Shown: piece after piece, positions 1 to 5,251 of the stretch
Layout of the letters: each line of letters opens with the position of its first letter
Position numbering within the stretch: the first letter of the stretch is position 1
Assembly (NCBI GenBank): GCA_943372585.1
Contig: CALRZF020000287.1
Span: 1-5,251 of the forward strand
Length of the DNA stretch: 5,251 nucleotides
DNA from: RAM1 sp943372585
Lineage (GTDB): Bacteria; Pseudomonadota; Gammaproteobacteria; Burkholderiales; Burkholderiaceae_C
Direction of reading: 5' to 3'
Made by a program: the position numbers and the translations under genes
The notes under the pieces: model-generated
What the model saw: the letters and a program-made list of their open reading frames with translations, nothing else
Told to the model about the DNA's origin: nothing
Database searches by the model: none

Positions 1-227
1 TGCAAGTCGTCACGACGGTGATGGGCAACGACTTCAAGATTGCGGGAAGCGGGGACTTTGACGGGGACGGCAAGGCGGACATCCTGTGGCGCAACGCGAC
101 GACGGGGCAGAACGCGATCTGGAAGGGTGGGGACTCCAGCCAGCCGCAGAGCCTGAGCCCGCTGACGGGGCCGGAATGGACAGTAGTTACGTTTACTGGT
201 GTCGCGCCCGAAATTGAACTGCTGTGA
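1..227 (+). CDS. FG-GAP/VCBS repeat protein, C-terminal fragment (5' end outside window)
   Basis: The frame enters at the window edge (first full codon at base 3) and runs to TGA at 225-227, so only about 74 C-terminal residues are visible. They contain one clear FG-GAP/VCBS-type repeat: the acidic loop DFDGDGKAD, a D-x-D-x-D-G-x-x-D calcium-binding pattern, followed by ILWRNATTGQNAIWKGGD. This is the signature of the long tandem-repeat proteins common in Burkholderiales, in which the loop recurs about every 50 residues. Such proteins are normally secreted or surface-exposed beta-propeller-like modules used in adhesion or extracellular enzymes; the specific role of this one cannot be told from its tail. 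The last dozen residues (TFTGVAPEIELL) no longer follow the repeat and may be the natural C-terminus or an altered end. GTG at 18 and ATG at 21 are internal codons, not credible starts. The gene converges on the minus-strand gene ending at 615. Confidence 0.8.
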   Translation, partial: QVVTTVMGNDFKIAGSGDFDGDGKADILWRNATTGQNAIWKGGDSSQPQSLSPLTGPEWTVVTFTGVAPEIELL

Positions 228-587
228 TGCGGAAGCGTGGCAAGCCAAATTCGAATCAGGTTGGGGCAACGCGAGAGGTCATCGGCGCCCAGGAAAGTCT
301 GATCGAGTCACCGAACAGACCTCTGGCACGGTGATCCTAGGAATGCAAGTGCTGAGCCAAATCATTCTGTACCGTTGGGGGGAATGTACGCGGACCTTCA
401 AGCTGGCTGGCTGCGTCGTCCCAGCTTTTGATGGCCTGCAAGAAGCTGTTGACGATGACAGGAGATGGCAGTGCGAAACCAGAGCGATCAAATGATTTCA
501 CGATTCGACCAGACTCTCCACTAGGGCGGAGCTTGGTAGAAGCCCTCTGTTGGCAACGCTATTGTGCAGTTCCGGTAGGAGGTTTCC
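228..587. other. Intergenic stretch without a convincing gene
   Basis: This stretch separates the end of the FG-GAP gene from the end of the convergent HtrA-like gene. Short open frames exist on both strands (for example plus 199-495 and 428-664, minus 279-491), but their translations show no recognisable domain, no family-like composition and no credible ribosome-binding site, and they overlap each other. Base composition is less G+C-rich than in the genes (about half G+C in 481-540). I see no IS ends, tRNA or transposase remnant. The only structure found is the weak hairpin at 400-429. It could be degraded DNA at a locus boundary. Confidence 0.6.
400..429 (+). terminator. Weak terminator-like hairpin
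   Basis: A perfect 7-bp inverted repeat, AAGCTGG (400-406) and CCAGCTT (421-427), has a 14-base loop and runs directly into a short T run (TTTT at 426-429). It could end transcripts of the FG-GAP gene about 170 bases upstream. The stem is short, the loop long and the T run only four bases, so chance is a real alternative. Confidence 0.25.
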
Positions 588-620
588 ATTTGAGAGCGGG
601 GATGTACCCGCTCTCTAAAT
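588..620. terminator. Strong hairpin between convergent genes, possible bidirectional terminator
   Basis: GAGAGCGGG (592-600) and CCCGCTCTC (607-615) form a perfect 9-bp stem around the six-base loop GATGTA. Four further pairs (ATTT 588-591 with AAAT 617-620) extend it if T616 bulges out, giving 13 pairs. It lies between two convergent genes and covers the stop codon of the HtrA-like gene (615-617, TAG on the minus strand), a usual place for a terminator. Neither strand has a proper T tract after the stem, so it may instead act in Rho-dependent ending or in 3'-end protection of mRNA. Confidence 0.45.
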
Positions 621-1631
621 CCCCGCCGGCTTCAGCATCGTGCTCATGCGGTCTACCGCCTTGAGCGTCAGGGTCTTGATCTCTGCACCCTGCAGCACCG
701 TCAGCTGAATCTCGTCGTCCGGGTTGGCGTGCTGCCACACCTGCTTGTAAAACGCCTCCAGCGTGGCGACCTTCGTGCCGTCCACGGCCAGTACCACGTC
801 GCCGGGCTGCAGCCCGGCTGCCTGGGCGGGGCTGTCCTTGTTCACGCGCACCACCTGCACACGCCCGGCCTGTTCGCTGGAGGTCAGGCCCAGCCAGGGC
901 CGGCGGCTGGGCTTGCTGCTGCCGGTTTGCTGCAGCTCGGCCAATATGGGCTTGAGCAGATCCACAGACACAAACATATTGCCCGGCAGGCGCCGGTTGC
1001 CGCCCATGGCGTCCATTACAAACAGGCTGCCAATGCCCAGCAGCTCGCCGCGCTGGTTGAACAGCGGCGCGCCGCTGTGGTTGCCCACCGGCGGGCTGGT
1101 GAACAGGGCGGATTCAATGTGGTATTCCCAATAGCCCGAAAACGGCCGCTTGCTGACCAGCTGGGTCATGGTCACGTCACCGTCATCGCCGCCGGTAGCC
1201 ACCATCAGGGCTTCGCCGGTGGCGGCGTCAGCCTGACTGCCCAGTGGCACTGGCGCTACACCGCGCAGCGGCAGCAGCGGGCGCAGCAGGCCAAAGCCGG
1301 TGGCCAGGTCATAGGCCACGGTGCGCGCCGGCAGCGTCTTGTTGTCCTGGGTGGTGATCTGCACGGTGTCGGCCTCCAGCAACAGGTAGCCGATGGTCAG
1401 CACCAGGCCGTCGGGCCCGATCACCACGCCCGAGCCGCTGCGTTCGCGGCCCAAGGTTTCAGCCGATCGGGCGCCAGCCGCCGCCATCACCTGCACGCCC
1501 ACCACAGAGGCATTGGCGCGCGTCAGCGCGTCAATGACGGTCTGGGCGGCGGGGGGCTGCGGGGTGGCTGCGTGGGCGAACGCCAGCAGCGAGGTGGAGA
1601 TGACGATCCAAAACCGGTGCAGCGTGCGCAT
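615..1631 (-). CDS. Secreted HtrA/DegP-like trypsin-fold protein with PDZ domain, probably catalytically inactive
   Basis: The protein has 338 residues. Residues 1-21 are a signal peptide (MRTLHR, then a hydrophobic core, ending AHA before residue 22), so it should act in the periplasm. A trypsin-like S1C domain spans about 65-230, opening with GSGVVIGPDGLVLT, and one PDZ domain covers about 244-325 (PWLGL, then AAGLQPGDVVLAVDG). Against the HtrA pattern, the catalytic His position is Tyr82 (TIGYLLLEA in place of TNxHV) and the catalytic Asp position is Gly112 (DLATGFGLL in place of DxxTDLALL). The Ser appears kept at 186 (GNHSGAPL in place of GNSGGPL), though its loop is altered. Known HtrA proteases degrade or refold misfolded periplasmic proteins; this one more likely binds proteins without cutting. 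The start at 1631 is preferred to an ATG at 1781 because it gives a signal peptide and has AGGAG six bases upstream. The gene is divergent from the exporter gene; no operon partner is visible. Confidence 0.88.
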   Translation of the reverse strand: MRTLHRFWIVISTSLLAFAHAATPQPPAAQTVIDALTRANASVVGVQVMAAAGARSAETLGRERSGSGVVIGPDGLVLTIGYLLLEADTVQITTQDNKTLPARTVAYDLATGFGLLRPLLPLRGVAPVPLGSQADAATGEALMVATGGDDGDVTMTQLVSKRPFSGYWEYHIESALFTSPPVGNHSGAPLFNQRGELLGIGSLFVMDAMGGNRRLPGNMFVSVDLLKPILAELQQTGSSKPSRRPWLGLTSSEQAGRVQVVRVNKDSPAQAAGLQPGDVVLAVDGTKVATLEAFYKQVWQHANPDDEIQLTVLQGAEIKTLTLKAVDRMSTMLKPAGI

Positions 1632-1637
1632 GGTGGG

Positions 1638-1642
1638 CTCCT
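1638..1642 (-). promoter_or_regulatory. Ribosome-binding site of the HtrA-like gene
   Basis: AGGAG on the minus strand lies six bases before the ATG at 1631-1629. It decides the start in favour of the signal-peptide-bearing product over the 50-residue longer frame that opens at 1781, whose extra N-terminus does not look like an export signal. Confidence 0.75.
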
Positions 1643-1822
1643 GGCCTGCGGTGGGAAATGCCACGTACAGAGGATGCACCTGAACGAATCTTGAGACAAG
1701 TGCAGGGACTTGAACGCATGACAGTAAAACGAACTCTTGGCAATACCCCGTCTGTGTGCGTTGCAATTCGCCAAAGTGCATTGATGTACTGGATTTGCGC
1801 GTGCCTGAGTCGTTAAGATGCC

Positions 1823-1836
1823 AATTGTTAGCAATT
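1823..1836. repeat. Short inverted repeat just upstream of the exporter start
   Basis: AATTG, TTAG, CAATT forms a perfect 5-bp inverted repeat around a 4-base centre, 17 bases before the exporter ATG. It is A+T-rich in an otherwise G+C-rich region, and its position fits a dimeric regulator site or a structure in the leader RNA near the ribosome-binding site. It is short enough to be chance. Confidence 0.3.
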
Positions 1837-1853
1837 CATGAGCGGGACAGGGG

Positions 1854-4166
1854 ATGAATAGTTGTAAAGGTGTACTCCACCGCAGGTCTGTTGCCTTGGT
1901 GGCCGGGCTGGCGCTGGCGGCGTCGATGGGTGCCCCTGCACACGGGCAAGCTATGCCCGGATCAGCCGGATCAGCCGGATCAACTGGTCTGACGGGGTTG
2001 GGGCTGATGCCCAGCAACACATTGGCCGCAGTGCCAAGCGGCCCGGACAGGCTGACTCCCACTTTCAATACCCGATCTACCGCTGACCCTGCGCCAGTGC
2101 GAGCGTCGGCCCCTTCATTGCCGCCACTGGCCACGACCGAATACCAGCGTTTTGTACAAGACACTACAGGCCGCAACCTGCCCCTGTTTGGCTATGACCT
2201 GTTCACCGCGGGCGCATTCCCTTCGCTGCAAAACGTACCCGTGCCCACCGACTATGTCCTGGGCCCCGGCGATGAAATCGACCTAAAGCTCTGGGGCGCC
2301 GTTGACGCTGACTTGCGCCTGGCGGTTGACCGCAACGGCCAAGTCAACATTCCGCGCGTGGGCACGGTCAATGTGGCCGGCATCAAGGCGTCGCAGCTGG
2401 AGCCCACCCTGCGCAGCCAGGTCAGCCGCGTGTACAACAACTTCCAGCTCAGCGCCACCCTGGGCCAGCTGCGGTCCATCCAGGTGTTTGTGGTGGGGCA
2501 GGCGCGCCGCCCCGGCGCCTATACCGTGTCCAGCCTGTCAACCCTGATCAGCGCGCTGTTTGAAAGCGGCGGCCCCGCGGCCACCGGCACGCTGCGCAAC
2601 ATCCAGCTCAAGCGTGACGGCAAGACGGTGTCCACCATCGATCTGTACAAGTTCATCAACGAGGGTGACAAGACGGCAGACGCACGCCTGCAGCCGGGCG
2701 ACGTGATCGTCATCCCCCCCGCCGGCCCCCGCGTGGCCGTGACGGGCGCGCTGGACCAGCCAGCGATTTTTGAGCTGACCGGCACCGAGGAGCCGTTGGG
2801 CAAGGTGCTGTCATACGGTGGCCGCACCCAGGCGCTGACCACCCCGCACAAGGTACTCGTCGAGCGCATTGATGCAGGCAAGGCCAAGGCCCCCCGCAGC
2901 GTGGACGAACGTGCGCTGGACGCCAAAGGCCTGCAAAGCACCGTGCGCGATGGCGACGTGGTGACGCTGTTCAAGATCAGCCCCGAATTTGGCAACGCGG
3001 TCACGTTGCGCGGCAACGTGGCCGCACCGCTGCGCTATGCCTACCGCCCCGGCATGCGCGTGGCGGATTTGATCCCCGAGCGTGAAGCCTTGATCCAGCC
3101 TGACTACTACACCCGTCGCAATCTGGTGGTGCAGTACGAAAGCGGCCGCAACGTGAGCGATAGCCGCGTGGCCAATGAGGTCAAAAACCTCTTGCAGGAA
3201 ATCAACTGGGATTACGCCGTGGTCGAGCGGCTGGATTCGAAAGAGCTGCGCTCGCAGCTGATCCCCTTCAACCTGGGCCGCGCGGTGCGCGACAAGGATC
3301 CCGCCGCGAACGTAGAGCTGTTGCCCGGCGATATCGTCACCATTTTCAGTGTGAACGACCTGCCCGTGCCGGTGGAAAAACGCACGCAGTACGTGCGCAT
3401 TGGCGGTGAAGTGAAGGTGCCCGGTGTGTACCAGCTGACCCCGGGTGAAACGCTGGACCAGTTGGTGCGCCGCGCCGGTGGCTTCAGCCAGAACGCCTTT
3501 GTGTACGGCACCATCTTCCTGCGTGAAAGCACCCGCGTGCAGCAGCAGACCAACCTGGACCGCGCCACGCGCCGGATGGAAGCCGACATCAATTCGCAGG
3601 CCGCCGCTGCGCTGCAGAACGTGCGTGACAACGACAAGGCCGCAGAATCCTTGCAGGCCCAGCTGGCCACCCAGCGCCTGTTGCTGGCTCGCCTGCAAAG
3701 CCTGAAGGCCAGTGGCCGCATAGCGCTGGAACTGGACCCACGCAGCCAGAACGTTCCCCCCATCGTGCTGGAAGACGGCGACCAGATCACCGTGCCTACC
3801 ACCCCCAGCTTTGTGGGCGTGTTTGGCGCCGTGACGGCGGAGGCGTCGTTCCTGCATAAATACAACTACACAGCGCGCGATTATCTGGACAGGGCAGGCC
3901 CCACGCGTGATGCCGATGAGGATTACGTGGCAATCATCCGTGCTGACGGCACGGTGGATGTGAACTCCGGCGTGGGCCGCAGCCTGCTGAGCTTTAACAC
4001 GGGCGTGCTCGACAGGCGCCTGAACCCCGGCGACACGGTGTTTGTGCCCGAGAAGTTTGACAAGCGCTCTGCCTACACCCGCTTCATTGAGGGCGCCAAG
4101 GACCTCACGGCCATCTTCTACCAGTTCGGACTGGGGGCCGCAGGTTTGAAGGTATTGAAGGACTGA
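1854..4166 (+). CDS. Large multi-SLBB polysaccharide export protein (Wza/OPX superfamily)
   Basis: This 770-residue protein is predicted to form the periplasmic and outer-membrane channel for a surface polysaccharide. Residues 1 to about 31 are a signal peptide (basic MNSCKGVLHRR, hydrophobic core, cleavage near AHG/Q). There is no lipobox cysteine; the only early Cys is residue 4. A proline-rich linker runs to about 130. The polysaccharide-export domain follows at about 133-205 (YVLGPGDEIDLKLWG). Then come repeated SLBB-type beta-grasp units at about 208-290, 293-375, 382-500, 512-648 and 652-733, several ending in a GD(V/I/T)(I/V)xxxP-like turn (PGDVIVIPP, PGDIVTIFS, DGDQITVP, PGDTVFVP). 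A Gln/Ala/Leu-rich coiled-coil insertion lies at about 560-620 inside the fourth unit. A C-terminal helix at about 741-768 (FYQFGLGAAGLKVL) may be the membrane-spanning helix, as in Wza. E. coli Wza is about 380 residues, so this belongs to the long multi-SLBB type. The start is ATG 1854 with a poor Shine-Dalgarno. The next gene starts nine bases after the stop. Confidence 0.93.
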   Translation: MNSCKGVLHRRSVALVAGLALAASMGAPAHGQAMPGSAGSAGSTGLTGLGLMPSNTLAAVPSGPDRLTPTFNTRSTADPAPVRASAPSLPPLATTEYQRFVQDTTGRNLPLFGYDLFTAGAFPSLQNVPVPTDYVLGPGDEIDLKLWGAVDADLRLAVDRNGQVNIPRVGTVNVAGIKASQLEPTLRSQVSRVYNNFQLSATLGQLRSIQVFVVGQARRPGAYTVSSLSTLISALFESGGPAATGTLRNIQLKRDGKTVSTIDLYKFINEGDKTADARLQPGDVIVIPPAGPRVAVTGALDQPAIFELTGTEEPLGKVLSYGGRTQALTTPHKVLVERIDAGKAKAPRSVDERALDAKGLQSTVRDGDVVTLFKISPEFGNAVTLRGNVAAPLRYAYRPGMRVADLIPEREALIQPDYYTRRNLVVQYESGRNVSDSRVANEVKNLLQEINWDYAVVERLDSKELRSQLIPFNLGRAVRDKDPAANVELLPGDIVTIFSVNDLPVPVEKRTQYVRIGGEVKVPGVYQLTPGETLDQLVRRAGGFSQNAFVYGTIFLRESTRVQQQTNLDRATRRMEADINSQAAAALQNVRDNDKAAESLQAQLATQRLLLARLQSLKASGRIALELDPRSQNVPPIVLEDGDQITVPTTPSFVGVFGAVTAEASFLHKYNYTARDYLDRAGPTRDADEDYVAIIRADGTVDVNSGVGRSLLSFNTGVLDRRLNPGDTVFVPEKFDKRSAYTRFIEGAKDLTAIFYQFGLGAAGLKVLKD
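1959..1985 (+). repeat. 9-bp tandem repeat in the exporter gene
   Basis: GGATCAGCC occurs twice in a row (1959-1967, 1968-1976), followed by a third, partly diverged copy GGATCAACT (1977-1985). It encodes GSA-GSA-GST (residues 36-44) just after the signal peptide, in a flexible linker. The unit is a multiple of three, so a gain or loss of copies would not shift the frame. Confidence 0.8.
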
Positions 4167-4168
4167 GG
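4164..4168 (+). promoter_or_regulatory. Ribosome-binding site overlapping the upstream stop codon
   Basis: The exporter stop TGA (4164-4166) continues as TGAGG, giving a GAGG Shine-Dalgarno (4165-4168) seven bases before the ATG at 4176. A ribosome ending the exporter would sit on this site, so translation of the two genes is probably coupled. This also supports the chosen start of the co-polymerase. Confidence 0.65.
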
Positions 4169-4175
4169 CTTGGCA

Positions 4176-5251
4176 ATGACAGAACAACACAACCTGCCAG
4201 AGCCTCAGCCAGAGTTCACGCTGGTCGACCTGCTGACCGCCGTAGGCGAAGAAAAGGCCCTGATCGCCGGTATCACTGCGCTTGCGGGCGTCATCGGGTT
4301 GGCCGCGGCGCTGCTACTGCCCGTTACCTACACGGCCAAAACCACGCTGCTGCCGCCACAGCAAAGCCAAAGCGCATCGGCCGGCATGGCTGCATCGCTG
4401 GGTGCGCTGGCGGCCACCACCGGCATTGCCGCTGCGTTCAAAACGCCAGAAGAGCTGTACGTGGGTTTGCTCAAGACAGACACCGTAGCCAACGCCCTGA
4501 TCAACCGCTTCAAGCTCAAGGAGCGGTACGAACAGAGCACGTTGGTCAATACCCGCAGCGAGCTGGCCCAAAACGTACGCATTGGCGCCGACCGCAAGTC
4601 AACGCTCATCTCTGTGGAAGCCGACGACGCCGATGCTGCGTTTGCTGCCCAGCTGGCCAATGCCTATGCTGAAGAGCTGCGCACGCTGATGGGCCGCATT
4701 GCCGTCACCGAAGCGCAGCAGCGCCGCGCCTTCTTTGAACAGCAGATGACCAAGGCCAAGGACGAGCTGGCCAAGGCGGAGTTGGCCGTGCGCCAGGCGC
4801 AGGACCAGGGCGGCCTGGTCAGCGTGGACGCGCAAACCCAGACGCTGATTGGCGCCGCAGCGCAAATACGCGGCCAGATCGTCGCGCGTGAAGTGCAACT
4901 GCAGGCGCTGCGCCCCTATGCGGGGCCCGAAAACCCGGAGCTTCGGCGCCTGATGTCCGAGCTGTCCAGCCTGCAGGCGCAGCTGTCCAAAATGGAAGGC
5001 GGCACCAGCGCCCAGCGCAGCGGCAAGGGCGACGCCCAGGCGGCGCTGGCCAATGTGCGCCTGTACCGTGAATTGAGGTACCAGGAGGCGATCTATTCGG
5101 CCATGCTTCAGCAGTTTCAGCTGGCCAAGACAGACGAAGCGCGCGATGCACCGCTGCTGCAGCAGGTCGATGTGGCTACGGCGCCCGACCGCAAAAGCAA
5201 ACCGCGCCGCGCATTCATCGTGCTGGGTTGCGCCGCGGCGGGCCTGTTTGC
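4176..5251 (+). CDS. Wzz/GNVR-type polysaccharide co-polymerase (chain-length determinant), 3' end outside window
   Basis: The frame opens at ATG 4176 and is still open at the window end: 358 full codons plus two bases. It is an inner-membrane protein with a cytoplasmic N-terminus, a first membrane segment at about 28-50 (LIAGITALAGVIGLAAALLLPV), and a periplasmic domain with a flexible Ala/Gly/Ser stretch (66-88). The Wzz-like beta/alpha part follows (PEELYVGLLKTDTVANALI; RIGADRKSTLISVEADDADAAFAAQLANAY), then a long helical coiled coil at about 175-275 and 285-318. A GNVR-like stretch (RELRYQEAIYSAMLQQFQLAK) leads to a proline/basic motif (APDRKSKPRRAF) that opens the second membrane segment at 346 onward. 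Such proteins set polymer length with the Wzy polymerase and contact the OPX exporter, here the adjacent upstream gene. Whether a tyrosine-kinase domain (PCP-2a) follows the second membrane segment cannot be seen; without one it would be a PCP-1-like Wzz. Confidence 0.9.
   Translation, partial: MTEQHNLPEPQPEFTLVDLLTAVGEEKALIAGITALAGVIGLAAALLLPVTYTAKTTLLPPQQSQSASAGMAASLGALAATTGIAAAFKTPEELYVGLLKTDTVANALINRFKLKERYEQSTLVNTRSELAQNVRIGADRKSTLISVEADDADAAFAAQLANAYAEELRTLMGRIAVTEAQQRRAFFEQQMTKAKDELAKAELAVRQAQDQGGLVSVDAQTQTLIGAAAQIRGQIVAREVQLQALRPYAGPENPELRRLMSELSSLQAQLSKMEGGTSAQRSGKGDAQAALANVRLYRELRYQEAIYSAMLQQFQLAKTDEARDAPLLQQVDVATAPDRKSKPRRAFIVLGCAAAGLF

Larger units (their letters stand above)
1632..1853. 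promoter_or_regulatory. Divergent intergenic region, presumed promoters of the HtrA-like and exporter genes
   Basis: The two flanking genes are transcribed away from each other, so both promoters should lie in these 222 bases. I find no strong sigma-70 match. The best weak plus-strand candidate is TTGCAA (1761-1766) and TGTACT (1785-1790) with an 18-base spacer, four of six matches in each box. TAAGAT (1814-1819) resembles a -10 box but has no -35 partner. No convincing -24/-12 (RpoN) pair was found. The region also holds an inverted repeat (1823-1836) and a pair of 9-base direct repeats (1681-1689 and 1711-1719) that could bind regulators. Confidence 0.4.

Noticed and set aside
199..495. 98-codon frame in the left intergenic region
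   Set aside because: It overlaps the end of the FG-GAP gene, has no ribosome-binding site that I can see and no family-like sequence. It competes with frames on both strands.
228..587. Possible transposase or IS remnant in the low-G+C gap
   Set aside because: No terminal inverted repeats, target-site duplication or transposase-like peptide could be seen in any frame.
729..1694. 321-codon plus-strand open frame
   Set aside because: It lies antisense to the HtrA-like gene, which has clear domains, a signal peptide and a good ribosome-binding site. The antisense product is His/Gln/Gly-rich nonsense produced by biased codon positions.
1737..1767. TTGGCA with TGCAAT as a sigma-70 promoter on the plus strand
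   Set aside because: The spacer would be 19 bases and the -10 box is poor, so it is no better than chance in this region.
1632..1781. Longer start (ATG at 1781) for the HtrA-like gene
   Set aside because: It would bury the signal peptide behind 50 residues with no export features, while the ATG at 1631 has AGGAG at ideal spacing.
1523..2176. 217-codon minus-strand frame across the intergenic region
   Set aside because: It overlaps the HtrA-like gene in another frame on the same strand and the exporter start on the other strand. It shows no domain and has Pro/Ser/Arg-rich shadow composition.
2811..4190. 459-codon minus-strand open frame
   Set aside because: It lies entirely antisense to the SLBB exporter, with low-complexity His/Ala/Gly/Val-rich content and no recognisable domain. 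Long antisense frames are expected in G+C-rich genes.

Overview
The window is G+C-rich, with strongly biased third codon positions and long meaningless antisense ORFs inside the real genes. The proteins look most like those of Betaproteobacteria, order Burkholderiales (Comamonadaceae-type). That placement is an inference from protein style and composition; no taxonomic marker gene is present. I see no tRNA, rRNA, CRISPR array, insertion sequence or attachment site.

Layout. Bases 1-227 carry the 3' end of a plus-strand gene for a calcium-binding FG-GAP/VCBS repeat protein, cut by the window edge. Bases 228-614 contain no convincing gene and are less G+C-rich; they hold one weak terminator-like hairpin (400-429) and one strong hairpin (588-620) that touches the stop codon of the next gene. 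Bases 615-1631 (minus strand) encode a secreted HtrA/DegP-like protein with one PDZ domain, in which two of the three catalytic residues appear to be missing. Bases 1632-1853 form a divergent intergenic region that should hold the promoters of both flanking genes. Bases 1854-4166 (plus strand) encode a large multi-SLBB polysaccharide export protein of the Wza/OPX superfamily. Nine bases later, from 4176 to the window end, begins a Wzz/GNVR-type polysaccharide co-polymerase, which is incomplete.

How the genes work together. The outer-membrane export protein and the inner-membrane co-polymerase are the classic envelope-spanning pair of a Wzx/Wzy-type exopolysaccharide, capsule or O-antigen system. 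The co-polymerase sets chain length and docks to the periplasmic face of the exporter. The pair is tightly spaced, and the Shine-Dalgarno of the second gene overlaps the stop of the first, so co-translation is likely. The window therefore appears to be the upstream edge of a surface-polysaccharide cluster whose sugar-synthesis and glycosyltransferase genes would lie beyond base 5251. The divergent HtrA-like gene may be only a neighbour or may have a periplasmic binding or quality-control role; the sequence does not decide.

I do not see a wholly new system. The most noteworthy points are the inactive-looking HtrA homologue, the unusually long exporter with a coiled-coil insertion and no lipobox, and a few small structures around the exporter start.
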